DNA of 64,000 nucleotides, taken from positions 3,286,001 to 3,350,000 of the forward strand of contig NZ_CP139137.1 of the NCBI RefSeq assembly GCF_034047335.1, given 5' to 3'. The DNA comes from Chryseobacterium sp. JJR-5R. GTDB lineage: Bacteria > Bacteroidota > Bacteroidia > Flavobacteriales > Weeksellaceae. The notes below the pieces were generated by a model. It was not told the origin of the DNA and ran no database searches. It was given only the letters and a program-made list of their open reading frames with translations. Within the stretch, counting starts at the first letter, position 1. Each line of letters opens with the position of its first letter. Of the stretch, positions 19,072 to 27,220 are shown piece after piece. A program made the translations under genes and the position numbers.

Positions 19072-19362
19072 TTTTTTTGTTAAAAAACTATAAAAATTAA
19101 TATGTCGTAATTATTTTTACGCATCTGTTTATTTTTAATGATTGCTAAATCATTGACTGCCTTTGATTCAAATAATTCCAAATAAAGGACTTATTAGCTT
19201 TATATTAGGAGACCTAATATGCCATATTTTTTGAATCATCGTTTTTTGAGACCTTACCATCAGGAATCGTTTGATGTTAAATGTAAATTTTCCTTTCCCT
19301 GATTTCAAGTTTATTTTGCTTTCAGAGTTTTTTAACGATTCTTATTACTGTTTCTATCCTCA
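19072..19362. other. Non-coding stretch
   Basis: About 290 bases between the secreted-protein gene and the nhaA remnant. It should hold the minus-strand promoter of the secreted protein. Possibly it also contains nhaA sequence decayed beyond recognition. Nothing else is seen. Confidence 0.4.
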
Positions 19363-19598
19363 ATCCTGTCATAGAAACCAGTTGCTGTCTGGTGAGCAAA
19401 CCTCCGTAACCTTTTCGGACTTGGCTTCCTGGCCTATATAGGGTTTATCATGTCTCTATTCATTATCTCTCTGGCATTTACACTATACATGAGGAATACC
19501 AGACACAGGCAAAAATCGGCATCTTCGTCGCCTCCATTGTGGGTGGTATAGTCGGATATATGATACTCAATAAAAAATCCCTCAAAAATGAGGGATAA
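19363..19598 (+). pseudogene. nhaA: nhaA C-terminal fragment
   Basis: On the plus strand one frame reads NLRNLFGLGFLAYIGFIMSLFIISLAF. After a single shift near 19488 another reads EYQTQAKIGIFVASIVGG-type sequence and ends with a TAA at 19596-19598. This is the last two helices of an NhaA sodium/proton antiporter (family pattern GxGFTMSIFI...LAF...QAKIGI). An in-frame TGA precedes the fragment and the first 300 or so residues are absent from the window. It is therefore a relic of a deleted gene. The double-glycine peptide gene on the opposite strand starts right beside it. Confidence 0.8.
19572..19596 (-). terminator. Terminator after the Cys-rich peptide gene
   Basis: Stem ATCCCTCA / TGAGGGAT with a four-base loop (19577-19596), followed on the minus strand by six T. 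It lies only five bases after the stop of the double-glycine peptide gene. Confidence 0.75.
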
Positions 19599-19601
19599 TT
19601 A

Positions 19602-19796
19602 TTAGTTGACTCTAACGTCGCAAGATCTGCTCGTACAATAGCTTCCTGTTTGATGATAGCAGCAAATGTAATCGTTACTGGGACAATGCGATCCTCCACA
19701 AGCTGGTCCTGTTGGATCTGTTGGATTTGTTGGCTCTAAACCTACACCTCCCGCTGCAAAAGTTGATTTTAATTTTTCTCTCGTTAATTTTTTCAT
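19602..19796 (-). CDS. Double-glycine leader, Cys-rich bacteriocin-like peptide
   Basis: A 64-residue peptide. The leader MKKLTREKLKSTFAAGG matches the Bacteroidota bacteriocin-like leader (KKLxxxxLK...GG), which is cut after GG by a peptidase-containing ABC exporter. The mature part is about 47 residues, starts Pro/Thr-rich (EPTNPTDPTG) and has seven Cys in its last thirty residues (CGGSHC, ICCYH, SYCTSRSC). Disulfides or modification are plausible. The leader is similar to that of the peptide at 48842. No exporter or modification enzyme is adjacent. Whether it is antimicrobial is unknown. Confidence 0.75.
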   Translation of the reverse strand: MKKLTREKLKSTFAAGGVGLEPTNPTDPTGPACGGSHCPSNDYICCYHQTGSYCTSRSCDVRVN

Positions 19797-20098
19797 AGTA
19801 ATTGTTTTAAATTCGATTTAAAGATAAGAACAATTCTCTAATTAATTATTTAAAATAAAATAAAAACTAAAATATAGTTTTGGATTATCGCCATACGTTC
19901 TCCAGATCGTTGTGCTTTTTCAGTACCTTTCTTTTATCCCGTTTCGACTTTATGAAAGTATCTTTTTGTGAGATTATATTAGCTATAAAATCTAAACAAC
20001 AAGTATAATTAATTTATTTGTTAATTATTGTGATAGTAAGGCATCCTAAACATTCAGTAAATAATTTCTTAGAAATTCAGCACTTTAGCTCTTTCCAA
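19797..20098. other. Intergenic stretch with a short decayed reading frame
   Basis: About 300 bases. On the minus strand around 19890-19970 a 28-codon open stretch ends DKRKVLKKHNDLENVWR, a charged tail that looks like the end of a lost gene. The rest is AT-rich and should contain the promoter of the Cys-rich peptide. Confidence 0.3.
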
Positions 20099-21670
20099 TT
20101 ATCGCTTAATTAATTTTTTTGTGAAAACTTGATTATTTGATGTGTAACCTTTTAATAGATATTCTCCGTGAGCCATTAGTGACAAATCAATAGTTTTTGC
20201 TGATGCGATTTTCATGAGTAACTTTCCGTCCACCGAATACACCTCTATCTCTTTAAGTTGTTCAGAGAAATAAACAATATCTCTACTCGGATTGGGATAA
20301 ACAGAAACTGAGTGAACAACTGCAGATTCTCCAATACTAAGCACTACATTGCTTAATTTATACAGAAGCAGATCATACACATTTTGGCTGTTAGAGGTTG
20401 AACTTCCGGCAACAACATACCCATTGCTGACCTCATAGATGTCTGTTGCATTATCTGAATTGATTCCTCCTAGTGATTTTTGCCAGATGATATTCCCAGT
20501 TGCATTTACTTTCAGTGTCCAGTAATCATAACCATCACCCCCAAAGTGTTCTGTTACATCGCCATCTGTAGAAGAGCTGTCCCCGGCAATGATATAACCA
20601 CCATCCAAAGCAGGCTTTGCTGACATGGCAATATCAGATCCAGTTCCGCCATAACTTTTTTCCCATTGAATATTTCCTGAAACATCGGTTTTTACCAACC
20701 AAAAATCCGGTGCCGGATAAGGTTGAGTTACCCCAAAGTGAAAACTCACATCACCATCTCCAGAACTGCTTTCTCCGGCTAGAATAAGGCCTCCATCAGG
20801 AGTAATTTCTACCGAACCGGCTTTTTCATTATTACTGCCACCTACACTTTTTTGCCATTGAATATTGCCATTTATGTCCGTTTTGACGATCCATATATCT
20901 GAAGTGTATATGTCGCCGTGGTGACCGCTTGGTATATCTCCATCATTTGAATAGGAGTCTGCCGCAATAATATATCCTCCATCGGAGGTATGTTTTACAT
21001 CTTTAATCATGTCATGGCTTCCGCCTCCATAAGACCTGCTCCACAAAACATTTCCGTTTGTATCGATTTTCATCAGCCAACCATCTGTGTAAGATAAGGA
21101 ACCATGATGTCCACTGAGATCTCCGTCATTAGAATATGAGCTTCCGGCAATCAGATAATTACCGTCTGCTGTAAGAATTACAGCAGAGGTATAATCACTC
21201 AGTACACCGCCAAAACTCTTCTTCCACTGTACATTTCCTGAGCTGTCTAATTTTAACACCCAAGAATCCGAGCTGCCCGAAAATCCTTTGTGGTCTGTTA
21301 CATCCCCATTATTTGACTCCGAGGTGCCTGCCAATATAAAACCGCCGTCAGGTGTCTGCTGTACACTGTAAGCGATATCATGCTCACTTCCTCCGAAACT
21401 TTTGGTCCATTGTATGTTTCCGGAACTGTCCGTTTTTAAAATCCAGAAATCAGCACGCGTCGTATTACCGTGATGGTTCATAAAAATGTTGCCGATGTAA
21501 AGAGAATATGTCTTTCCTGCAAAAACATATCCTCCGTCGCTGGTTATTTTCATATCATGGATCACTTCATGCTGTGTACCGCCGATATATTTGCTCCACT
21601 GGATAGACGGAACTTGACTTTTGTATACTGTAAAACTGATAAATAGGATAAGAATATAGATATGTCTCAT
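20099..21670 (-). CDS. T9SS cargo protein with seven WxKxxGG repeats
   Basis: I choose the ATG at 21670 because it places a signal peptide (MRHIYILILFISFTVYKSQ) at the N-terminus; an ATG at 21709 would add 13 residues in front. The body is seven repeats of about 60 residues, each with (I/V)QWxKSxGG, TxDGGYIxAGxS and DGDV, the last rich in Asp and probably forming a calcium-stabilised beta-propeller. The C-terminal 75 residues are a type A T9SS sorting domain (VYPNPSRDIVYFS...KLIKR). The protein should be exported across the outer membrane and cleaved by PorU or attached to the surface. The cargo at 38585-40144 has the same plan. Confidence 0.9.
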   Translation of the reverse strand: MRHIYILILFISFTVYKSQVPSIQWSKYIGGTQHEVIHDMKITSDGGYVFAGKTYSLYIGNIFMNHHGNTTRADFWILKTDSSGNIQWTKSFGGSEHDIAYSVQQTPDGGFILAGTSESNNGDVTDHKGFSGSSDSWVLKLDSSGNVQWKKSFGGVLSDYTSAVILTADGNYLIAGSSYSNDGDLSGHHGSLSYTDGWLMKIDTNGNVLWSRSYGGGSHDMIKDVKHTSDGGYIIAADSYSNDGDIPSGHHGDIYTSDIWIVKTDINGNIQWQKSVGGSNNEKAGSVEITPDGGLILAGESSSGDGDVSFHFGVTQPYPAPDFWLVKTDVSGNIQWEKSYGGTGSDIAMSAKPALDGGYIIAGDSSSTDGDVTEHFGGDGYDYWTLKVNATGNIIWQKSLGGINSDNATDIYEVSNGYVVAGSSTSNSQNVYDLLLYKLSNVVLSIGESAVVHSVSVYPNPSRDIVYFSEQLKEIEVYSVDGKLLMKIASAKTIDLSLMAHGEYLLKGYTSNNQVFTKKLIKR

Positions 21671-21880
21671 AATTAACGACCGGATATTTGCAACCGTAAA
21701 AATAATCATTTTCCAACAATTCGAATTTAATTCGTAATATTAATTATTTTCTGCAGATTGTAATTGAATGTTGCTGCTTTGGCAATCTTAAACGTGTTTA
21801 GAGATTCGCTTTTAATTTTTATCTGGATCTACTTATTTAGCTTCCAGTAAAAGTTAAGCATAAAACCTTAATTTTACTTT

Positions 21881-22179
21881 ATGAAACGAGAGCGAAAAAC
21901 TACAATCCTGCTTTTAAGACCAAAGCCGTTCAATTGAGCAATGAGCGGAGTAATATCTCAGAACTCGCACGAGAACTGGGAATCGCAGTCACACTACTTT
22001 ACAAATGGCGCAAAGAGTACGAAGAATTTGGGGAAGGTAGCTTTCCAGGGAATGGCAATTTAAAACTTACACCCGAACAGGAAAAAATCCACGAACTGGA
22101 GAAAAGACTCAAAGATGCAGAGCTGGAGCGTGATATATTAAAAAAAGCAATCGGCATCTTCTCCAAGAGCGGTCGATGA
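21881..22179 (+). pseudogene. IS3 OrfA (frameshifted near its start)
   Basis: The ATG at 21881 opens MKRERK and then runs out of frame: one base appears to be missing near 21896. In the next frame YNPAFKTKAVQLS and the helix-turn-helix ISELARELGIAVTLLYKW follow, then a leucine-zipper-like tail (EKIHELEKRLKDAELERDIL). From 21934 to 22179 the frame is open. IS3 OrfA binds the element ends. Its last four bases overlap orfB. Confidence 0.85.
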
Positions 22180-23054
22180 AATATAAATTCATAAAAGATA
22201 ATGAATGTATATTCCCGATTGAAAAGATGTGCAATGTTTTAAAATTAAGTTCCAGCGGTTATTATAAATGGAAAAACAGACGCAGTAGCAGTAGACTGCT
22301 TTTGAAAGAAAAAATAAAAGATCAAATAACTTCAATTTATTTTTCATCAAAACAACGTTATGGAAGCCCTAGAATTACATTTGAGTTGAATTCTTTAGGA
22401 TACAAAACATCCCGAATTACGGTGGCAAAATATATGAAGGAGTTAGGCTTAAGAAGTAAATTGAGCAGGAAATTTAAAGTTACCACCAACTCAAAACACA
22501 ATTATCTGTTGGTGGAAAATGTTTTGGATAGGAACTTTACCGTTGCTGCGCCTTCTGAAGTTTGGGTTTCTGACATCACTTATATTCATACCAAAGAAGG
22601 ATTTTTGTATTTGACAGCAGTTATTGATTTATACGACAGAAAGGTAATCGGATGGAGTTTGAGTGGCGGAATGAGTACCGAGGACACAAGCCTTGCAGCT
22701 TGGAAAATGGCTGTCAAAACTAGGAAAATAGTTGATGGATAATTTTTCATAGCGATAGAGGCGTTCAATATGCAAGCAAGAAATTTACAAATACTTTGGA
22801 ATTTTATGGAATTACAAGAAGTATGAGCCGCAAAGGAAATTGTTGGGATAATGCAGTGGCGGAGAGTTTTTTTAAATCTTTGAAAGCGGAACTCATTTAT
22901 GACAACAAACTTATTACAAAAGAACAAATGGAGTTGGAAGTTTTCGAATACATCGAAGTCTGGTACAACAAAAAAAAGACGACATGGTATCCTGAATTAC
23001 CAAACAATAGAAGAATTTAACAATCAAAACAAAATTTATCAAAATGTAGCTTAA
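22176..23054 (+). pseudogene. IS3 OrfB transposase (two frameshifts)
   Basis: The rve-type integrase core is recognisable: VWVSDITYIHT with the first catalytic Asp and DLYDRKVIGWSL. The frame breaks at 22740 (one base missing before FHSDRGVQYASKK). It resumes through GNCWDNAVAESFFKSLKAE (third acidic residue), and breaks again at a run of eight A near 22970 before RHGILNYQTIEEF. Both breaks are single-base changes, so the copy should be inactive unless they are assembly errors. Confidence 0.85.
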
Positions 23055-23072
23055 CTGATACTGGAATTTTTA

Positions 23073-23432
23073 TTAGCATATCCAATCATCCAAATACCGA
23101 TGAATGGTATAGCTATGGTCAACGCTGAAAACCGATTTCAAACCCAATTCTTTTACAGATAAATACATTTCATCTATTGGATCACTTTCTGTAAGATAAT
23201 CCCTTCCAATTTCTTCCATCACAGAATTAAAAACACACTCCCAATGTATTTTATTTATCTCATACTTTTCGACGATAAGACTTTTCGGATAGTTTTTAAA
23301 TCCAGATAATTCTGATGCAAAACTCTTAACTTGTTCTAATTTTTCTAAATCATCGAAAAAGCCGAGAAGTTTACAACCCGTATGTGATTCATCTGTGTAT
23401 ATATGTTCTAAAGTGTATATAAAATACTTCAT
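23073..23432 (-). CDS. DUF7336-like small protein, possible immunity
   Basis: A 119-residue soluble protein. It matches from memory the DUF7336 pattern: LEH near residue 8, KLLGFF, SGFKNYPKSLIVEKYEINKIHW. Such proteins are common next to toxins or in accessory regions; their activity is not known to me. It follows the 119-residue gene by 40 bases on the minus strand and is the last gene before the IS3 element. As part of the tip cassette at 23864-24928 it could be a second immunity gene, which is an inference from position. Confidence 0.6.
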   Translation of the reverse strand: MKYFIYTLEHIYTDESHTGCKLLGFFDDLEKLEQVKSFASELSGFKNYPKSLIVEKYEINKIHWECVFNSVMEEIGRDYLTESDPIDEMYLSVKELGLKSVFSVDHSYTIHRYLDDWIC

Positions 23433-23472
23433 AATATCAATCTTTCTTTATAAGAGAAAGCCAATCTATAAA

Positions 23473-23832
23473 TCACTTAATAAATAATTCAAGCTTTTTA
23501 GCAAGGATAAAGTCAGAATCGTCATCTGACTTTTTGTCGTCAGAAATATCAGGATCAAAACTTAAATAAATACAATCATCAATATGCAACAATTTAACAT
23601 TTTCAACATTATAAAAATTATAAATATGAGTATAGTAAAATTTGAATTCTATAATATCGCTGAACAATAAGTTTATTTTTGAATAGTCACTCTTTCTAGA
23701 AAAGCCGCTAATGGTAATACTTATTTTTAACTCTCCTAACTCATCTTTATTGAGATTTATTTCTTCTATCTTTGTGCTTACTAATGAGTTTTCTTTGATA
23801 AAAACATTGCAAGCCGTAGTTGTTATTTCCAT
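23473..23832 (-). CDS. Small protein, putative immunity for the Rhs tip at 23864
   Basis: A 119-residue soluble protein without a signal peptide. It is beta-rich in the centre (IIEFKFYYTHIYNFYNVENVKLL), has an acidic region (DDKKSDDDSDF) and ends with a helix. I do not recognise the family. It lies 31 bases after the Rhs tip gene on the same strand, the standard position for a cognate immunity gene. A cytoplasmic immunity protein would fit a toxin acting inside the cell, unlike the lipoproteins of the other cassettes. Confidence 0.55.
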   Translation of the reverse strand: MEITTTACNVFIKENSLVSTKIEEINLNKDELGELKISITISGFSRKSDYSKINLLFSDIIEFKFYYTHIYNFYNVENVKLLHIDDCIYLSFDPDISDDKKSDDDSDFILAKKLELFIK

Positions 23833-23849
23833 TGTATTTATTTTCTTAT

Positions 23850-24928
23850 TCCGAAATCTCTAATTAATTCTCCTTTTTTAGGCGGTCTTCCTGGTTATCT
23901 CTCTCCTCTTCCAGTAGGATTATGAGGATTTGGTTTATAATCATGAATATGGTCATCCTGTTCATTTTTAGGATAGTTTTGACCATGTCCTTTATTAAAT
24001 TCTTTTTGAACATTTCAGGCCCATATTTTTTAGATATTGTGCCTGGATCATTAGTCTCAACAGTATTCAGCTCCCCTTTATCTGGTATTCTATTTTTTCT
24101 CATTTTCCCTTCTTCTGGAACCTCCACATCATTTGCATCTGAATCCTCTTCTGCAGCATCCTCAGTTTTCAGATTCCTCATACCAACACCAGGATCAGCA
24201 ATCGTTGTATGTTCCGGCAAAGGAGTATACCATTCTATTTTGGGTTGGGTAGCCAGTCTATATATTACATAAATACCAATAGCAGCCAAAAAAGCCCATC
24301 CGGCAGGATTTTTAGCATTAGCAAAACCTGCTGTAGCCGCAGCTGCCACTGTACCTGGGCTGCTGTTTTTTGACTGTACAAGTATTGAAACTTGAGTAAT
24401 AACCGAACTGCCATCTTTGAAATCTCGCCACAAACCTCTCTTTGCGTCCCAATAAAACATCCCATCCGTATCTTCCCAAACCTGTCCGTCTTTTGTACCA
24501 TCATTAATCGGAAAGGCAAACATCTCTCCAAACATGCCTATAGGATCATTATAAGAAATCGGATTATTCCAGACATAACTGTATAATTCATGGGTATACT
24601 GGCTTTTGGGGTCTATTGCATTCCATCGCGCAATATCAGGCATATACATCCTCGCTCCATAATCATACATACCGCTTTCAGTCTGCAGTTCCTTTCCGCT
24701 GTACTTGTACTGATATGAAGGATTTCCTGCCAGAGAGTTATAGCCTTCATGCTTCAAGCCAAACGGATAATAATTATTTTCTTCAAGAACTTCTGTGCTG
24801 TTGCCATTATTGAAATAACTTAACCTAACATTTCCCAGATGGTCCACATACTTGTAAATATACACCAGCGGGGGGATTTTAATGCAAGAAAATCGTATAA
24901 GTAAGTTTTGCTTTACTATATAACACAA
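23850..24928 (-). pseudogene. Displaced Rhs tip (core fragment plus frameshifted toxin)
   Basis: The 354-residue frame starts in the middle of an Rhs core: DHLGNVRLSYF, YYPFGLKHEGY, the GMYDYGARMYMPDIARW box and IDPKSQYTHELYSYVWNNP. It lacks the whole upstream shell. After a hydrophobic linker the toxin begins. Near residue 300 (about 23990) one base is missing; the alternative frame reads FNKGHGQNYPKNEQDDHIHDYKPNP and, after an in-frame TAA, PGRPPKKGEL, ending near 23850. That His/Asp-rich tail is the real toxin end, so the gene is broken at least twice. Its core fragment resembles that at 28940-29190 by about nine bases in ten. Confidence 0.8.
24863..24880. repeat. Cassette-border motif CACCAGCGGGG
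   Basis: Homology to the other Rhs core copies stops abruptly here. The bases at the border (CACCAGCGGGGGGATTTT) match those at 30164-30175 and 30673-30688, which also border cassettes. Confidence 0.6.
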
Positions 24929-24957
24929 AACTCACCGAAATTGCGGTGGGTTTTTTA
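24926..24957 (-). terminator. Hairpin after the lipoprotein gene at 25005
   Basis: An 11-base stem with one wobble (AAAACTCACCG / CGGTGGGTTTT) and a T-run on both sides, so it may work in both directions. It lies about 50 bases past the stop of the lipoprotein gene. Confidence 0.65.
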
Positions 24958-24965
24958 TTATTCCT

Positions 24966-24988
24966 CACGGATTACAAATCCGCGAGAT
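24966..24988. repeat. REP-like palindrome, copy 1
   Basis: A 23-base unit with core CGGATTACAAATCCG, a 6-base stem around ACA. It is matched at 22 of 23 positions by 27083-27105. The two copies bracket the cassette made of the lipoprotein gene at 25005 and the Rhs tip fragment at 25534. Confidence 0.75.
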
Positions 24989-25004
24989 TGAAGTGATTTC
25001 TATC

Positions 25005-25532
25005 TTATTTTATTTCTTTTTCAAACAAAATAGGAGGATCAAATTTTACTTCTTTTATAATTTTATTTTTAACCGTATCAAAAATAACTTCATCTTGTAT
25101 ATACTCATTTTTCCCATCGTGACCAAATGTATATATCGAATAAGGTTCTCCGGTATTATTATAAAAAATCCATGTTCCTCTTCTTAGATATAAATTCTTG
25201 TCTTTAAAATAATCACCTTCTCCTTCACTTGCTGTCTTTTTATTTTTATGATAAAATTTTGTTACATAATGATTAGGTTTTTTTGTTAGATAAGAATAAG
25301 ACCGTGTTTTTCTGTCAGAATAATATTGGTACATTTTAACAATTACACCATTGTCATAAATTAATTCTGTATTCAATATTCCAGATTCGTATGTTTTTGA
25401 TACAGTTATTTTTCCATGATTGTATATTATTTTTTGTACAATATTTCCTTGCTTCTTCTCTTCTGTAGTATATTCCTCTTTCTTGCAAGAATTTAGAAAA
25501 ACAATTAAAATTAATAATATTGATATCCTCAT
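25005..25532 (-). CDS. Lipoprotein, putative immunity
   Basis: A 175-residue lipoprotein: the signal peptide ends in the lipobox LNSC, followed by KKEEYTTEEKK. The mature protein contains repeated short beta-hairpins (HGKITVSKTYESG, NTELIYDNGVIVK, RRGTWIFYNNTGEPYSIYTFG) like the MORN-type repeats of YwqK-family proteins, which are often annotated as antitoxins. It starts just after the broken Rhs tip gene (one-base gap) on the same strand. A periplasm-facing lipoprotein would protect against a toxin acting outside the cytoplasm. The pairing is inferred from position. Confidence 0.7.
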   Translation of the reverse strand: MRISILLILIVFLNSCKKEEYTTEEKKQGNIVQKIIYNHGKITVSKTYESGILNTELIYDNGVIVKMYQYYSDRKTRSYSYLTKKPNHYVTKFYHKNKKTASEGEGDYFKDKNLYLRRGTWIFYNNTGEPYSIYTFGHDGKNEYIQDEVIFDTVKNKIIKEVKFDPPILFEKEIK

Positions 25533-25533
25533 T

Positions 25534-26950
25534 TTATTTTTTTGATTTCATGATACTATCTCGTTTTTCAATCATATTTGGATTGAAATTTTGATTGTAA
25601 AAAGATCCATTACGAGGATCATAGTACGTTGCTTTTTCAGATGCCTTCGGAATTTTAACATTTATCATTCTATCTTTACCATCAAGAGGGACTGATAGAG
25701 GAACTATAGTATCAGTTGATTTTTTTGAAGAATTTCCGAAAGGATTACCAATACCTTCTACATCAAGACCAAATTGGATAAAAGCATCCATAAAATTTTT
25801 ATGGTCAAGTTTTGTATTTCTTCCGTAAAAACTAAATATTGTTGCAAACATATCGTTAGTTTCAATCTTATCTCCAGGCAAAACTTTTTTCATAGTATCG
25901 GGATCTGTCTCATTTACTCCACCGGTAAAAATTTGGAATGTTTCCTGGGTCCAAGTTGTCCAGGAACCTCCTAAAGACATTGGCAGTGCATCTACATTGC
26001 ATTCATGGAAGATAGATCATCCGCAGCAAGCTTTGCTATAGAACCACCTTCATTTAATTGTGCATAAGCAGATTCTGCTCCTCCGTCTACACTTACATTT
26101 GCAAGAACTGTCCCATTCTTAGCAAACCCGTCTACACCTTTAATTTTTTGAGCTTGTTCAACCGTAGTAACATTGGCATCATATTGCCACTTTCCATCTT
26201 TCCTGATCCAATCACTTTCTGATCTTCCATCAGGATCAATAAATCTTATTGGATTATTTATAGCATAATTATAAGGTGTAAACCTTCTATTAATTTCAGC
26301 TAAAGGATCCACCACGCCCCATCTTCCAATATCCGGCATATACATCCTTGCCCCATAATCATACATTCCCTTCTCTTGCAGCTCCTTTCCATTGTACTTG
26401 TAATTCTTATAAGCCGATGGGCTGAAGAAAGAATTCCCGCTTTTCAGATGGTTCATCCCGAAAGGATAATAATCATTGGCATCTGTAATCTCAAGAACGC
26501 CTGCGCTGTTTCTTCCGAAACTAATCCTTGCTGAACTTCGTTCGTAGCCTTCGTAAAAGCTTCTCTTTTACTTGTATATCTAAATGGTCTTTGTATTGAT
26601 AAATGTAATGATCTTTTTTGTAATCGTAATAGCCTTCTGCCGTCGGGAAAAACTGGAGATCAGCGTTTTTAAGGCTCATGGGTGTTAAGGCAATAGGGTT
26701 ATTATCTATGGAATACGGCTGTCTTTCAAATGCTCTTGCCAATTCTGAATTTGCCATCAATGATTCAGATCCGCAACTTCCCAGTGGTAAAGGTGGATTT
26801 CTGGAGGAAAGATACTGGAAGCCATCTAGATAATCTGAGATCCTGATAGTGGTGATATAGCCTGTATACCAATCACAGTCGTTGCATTGGTTTTGCTGAC
26901 TTTTACATTATAAGCACGAGCAAGATGCTCGCGTCAGCGTGGGAAGATAA
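25534..26950 (-). pseudogene. Displaced Rhs tip, multiple frameshifts
   Basis: Three minus-strand pieces in differing frames (26760-26521, 26456-25992, 25980-25534) read as one Rhs C-terminus: FFPTAEGYYDYKKDHYIYQYKDHL, then RISFGRNSAGVLE and YYPFGMNHLKSG, GMYDYGARMYMPDIGRW, FIDPDGRSESDW, then a unique toxin domain. About 50 unrelated bases (near 26526-26580, rich in AAGCTTTTAC-like palindrome) interrupt the core where GNV is expected. A second shift near 26000 splits the toxin; the downstream frame continues IFHECNVDALP. Upstream to about 26950 only decayed core sequence remains. The toxin family is unknown. Confidence 0.75.
26912..26945. repeat. REP-like hairpin GAGCAAGATGCTC
   Basis: A diverged relative of the GAGCGTGACGCTCGCACCAGCG element at 30149 and 30659, placed just upstream of the decayed Rhs core. 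Confidence 0.5.
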
Positions 26951-27040
26951 AAATGCAATTTACCATATTATTGACGGGATGCTCACAAATCTAAATTTAA
27001 AGACTTCTTTATAAAAACGTAGCCGCTCTTTAAAACATAC

Positions 27041-27067
27041 AAACGCTAACCATAACAGTTAGCGTTT
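27041..27067. terminator. Hairpin AAACGCTAAC / GTTAGCGTTT
   Basis: A perfect 10-base stem with a 7-base loop, located just past the signal-peptide stub on the minus strand. It is AT-rich at the base and could terminate either strand. Confidence 0.6.
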
Positions 27068-27074
27068 CTATTTA

Positions 27075-27167
27075 TTACCAGTCACGGATTGCAAATCCGC
27101 GAGATCGGGGTGCATAGGTTGACATGAAGGCACACAGGGTAAGTGCGCTCGTGTAGAGTTTTTTCAT
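27075..27167 (-). pseudogene. Signal-peptide stub copied from the T9SS gene at 40144
   Basis: A 30-codon frame opens MKKLYTSALTLCAF. The intact gene at 40144 opens MKKLYMSALTVCTV, and the DNA of the first dozen codons is nearly identical. After about 15 codons the similarity ends and the frame runs through REP copy 2 into a stop. A matching -7 box (TACTTTTG on the minus strand, 27213-27220) lies upstream. This is best read as the surviving 5' end of a second copy of the T9SS-Rhs operon whose middle was deleted. Confidence 0.7.
27083..27105. repeat. REP-like palindrome, copy 2
   Basis: Core CGGATTGCAAATCCG; 22 of 23 bases equal copy 1 at 24966-24988. It lies inside the truncated signal-peptide stub, so its insertion or a deletion at it ended that gene. 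Confidence 0.75.
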
Positions 27168-27220
27168 GCTTAGTATAATTTGAGTAATATGTTATCAATT
27201 TTTAAAACGCTGCAAAAGTA

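Larger units (their letters stand above)
21841..23067 (+). mobile_element. IS3-family insertion sequence (degraded)
   Basis: Imperfect terminal inverted repeats are visible: TTCCAGTAAAAGTTAAGC at 21842-21859 and its partner at 23049-23066 (16 of 18 bases match). Between them are an orfA and an orfB of the IS3 family, both frameshifted. The stop of orfB lies inside the right repeat, as is usual. The element sits between the T9SS cargo gene and the last immunity-like gene of the Rhs island. I could not identify a target-site duplication with confidence. Confidence 0.85.

Noticed and set aside
19478..19699. 73-codon minus-strand frame overlapping the Cys-rich peptide and the nhaA relic
   Set aside because: The overlapping peptide with its leader and terminator is the better call, and the frame mirrors the nhaA relic.
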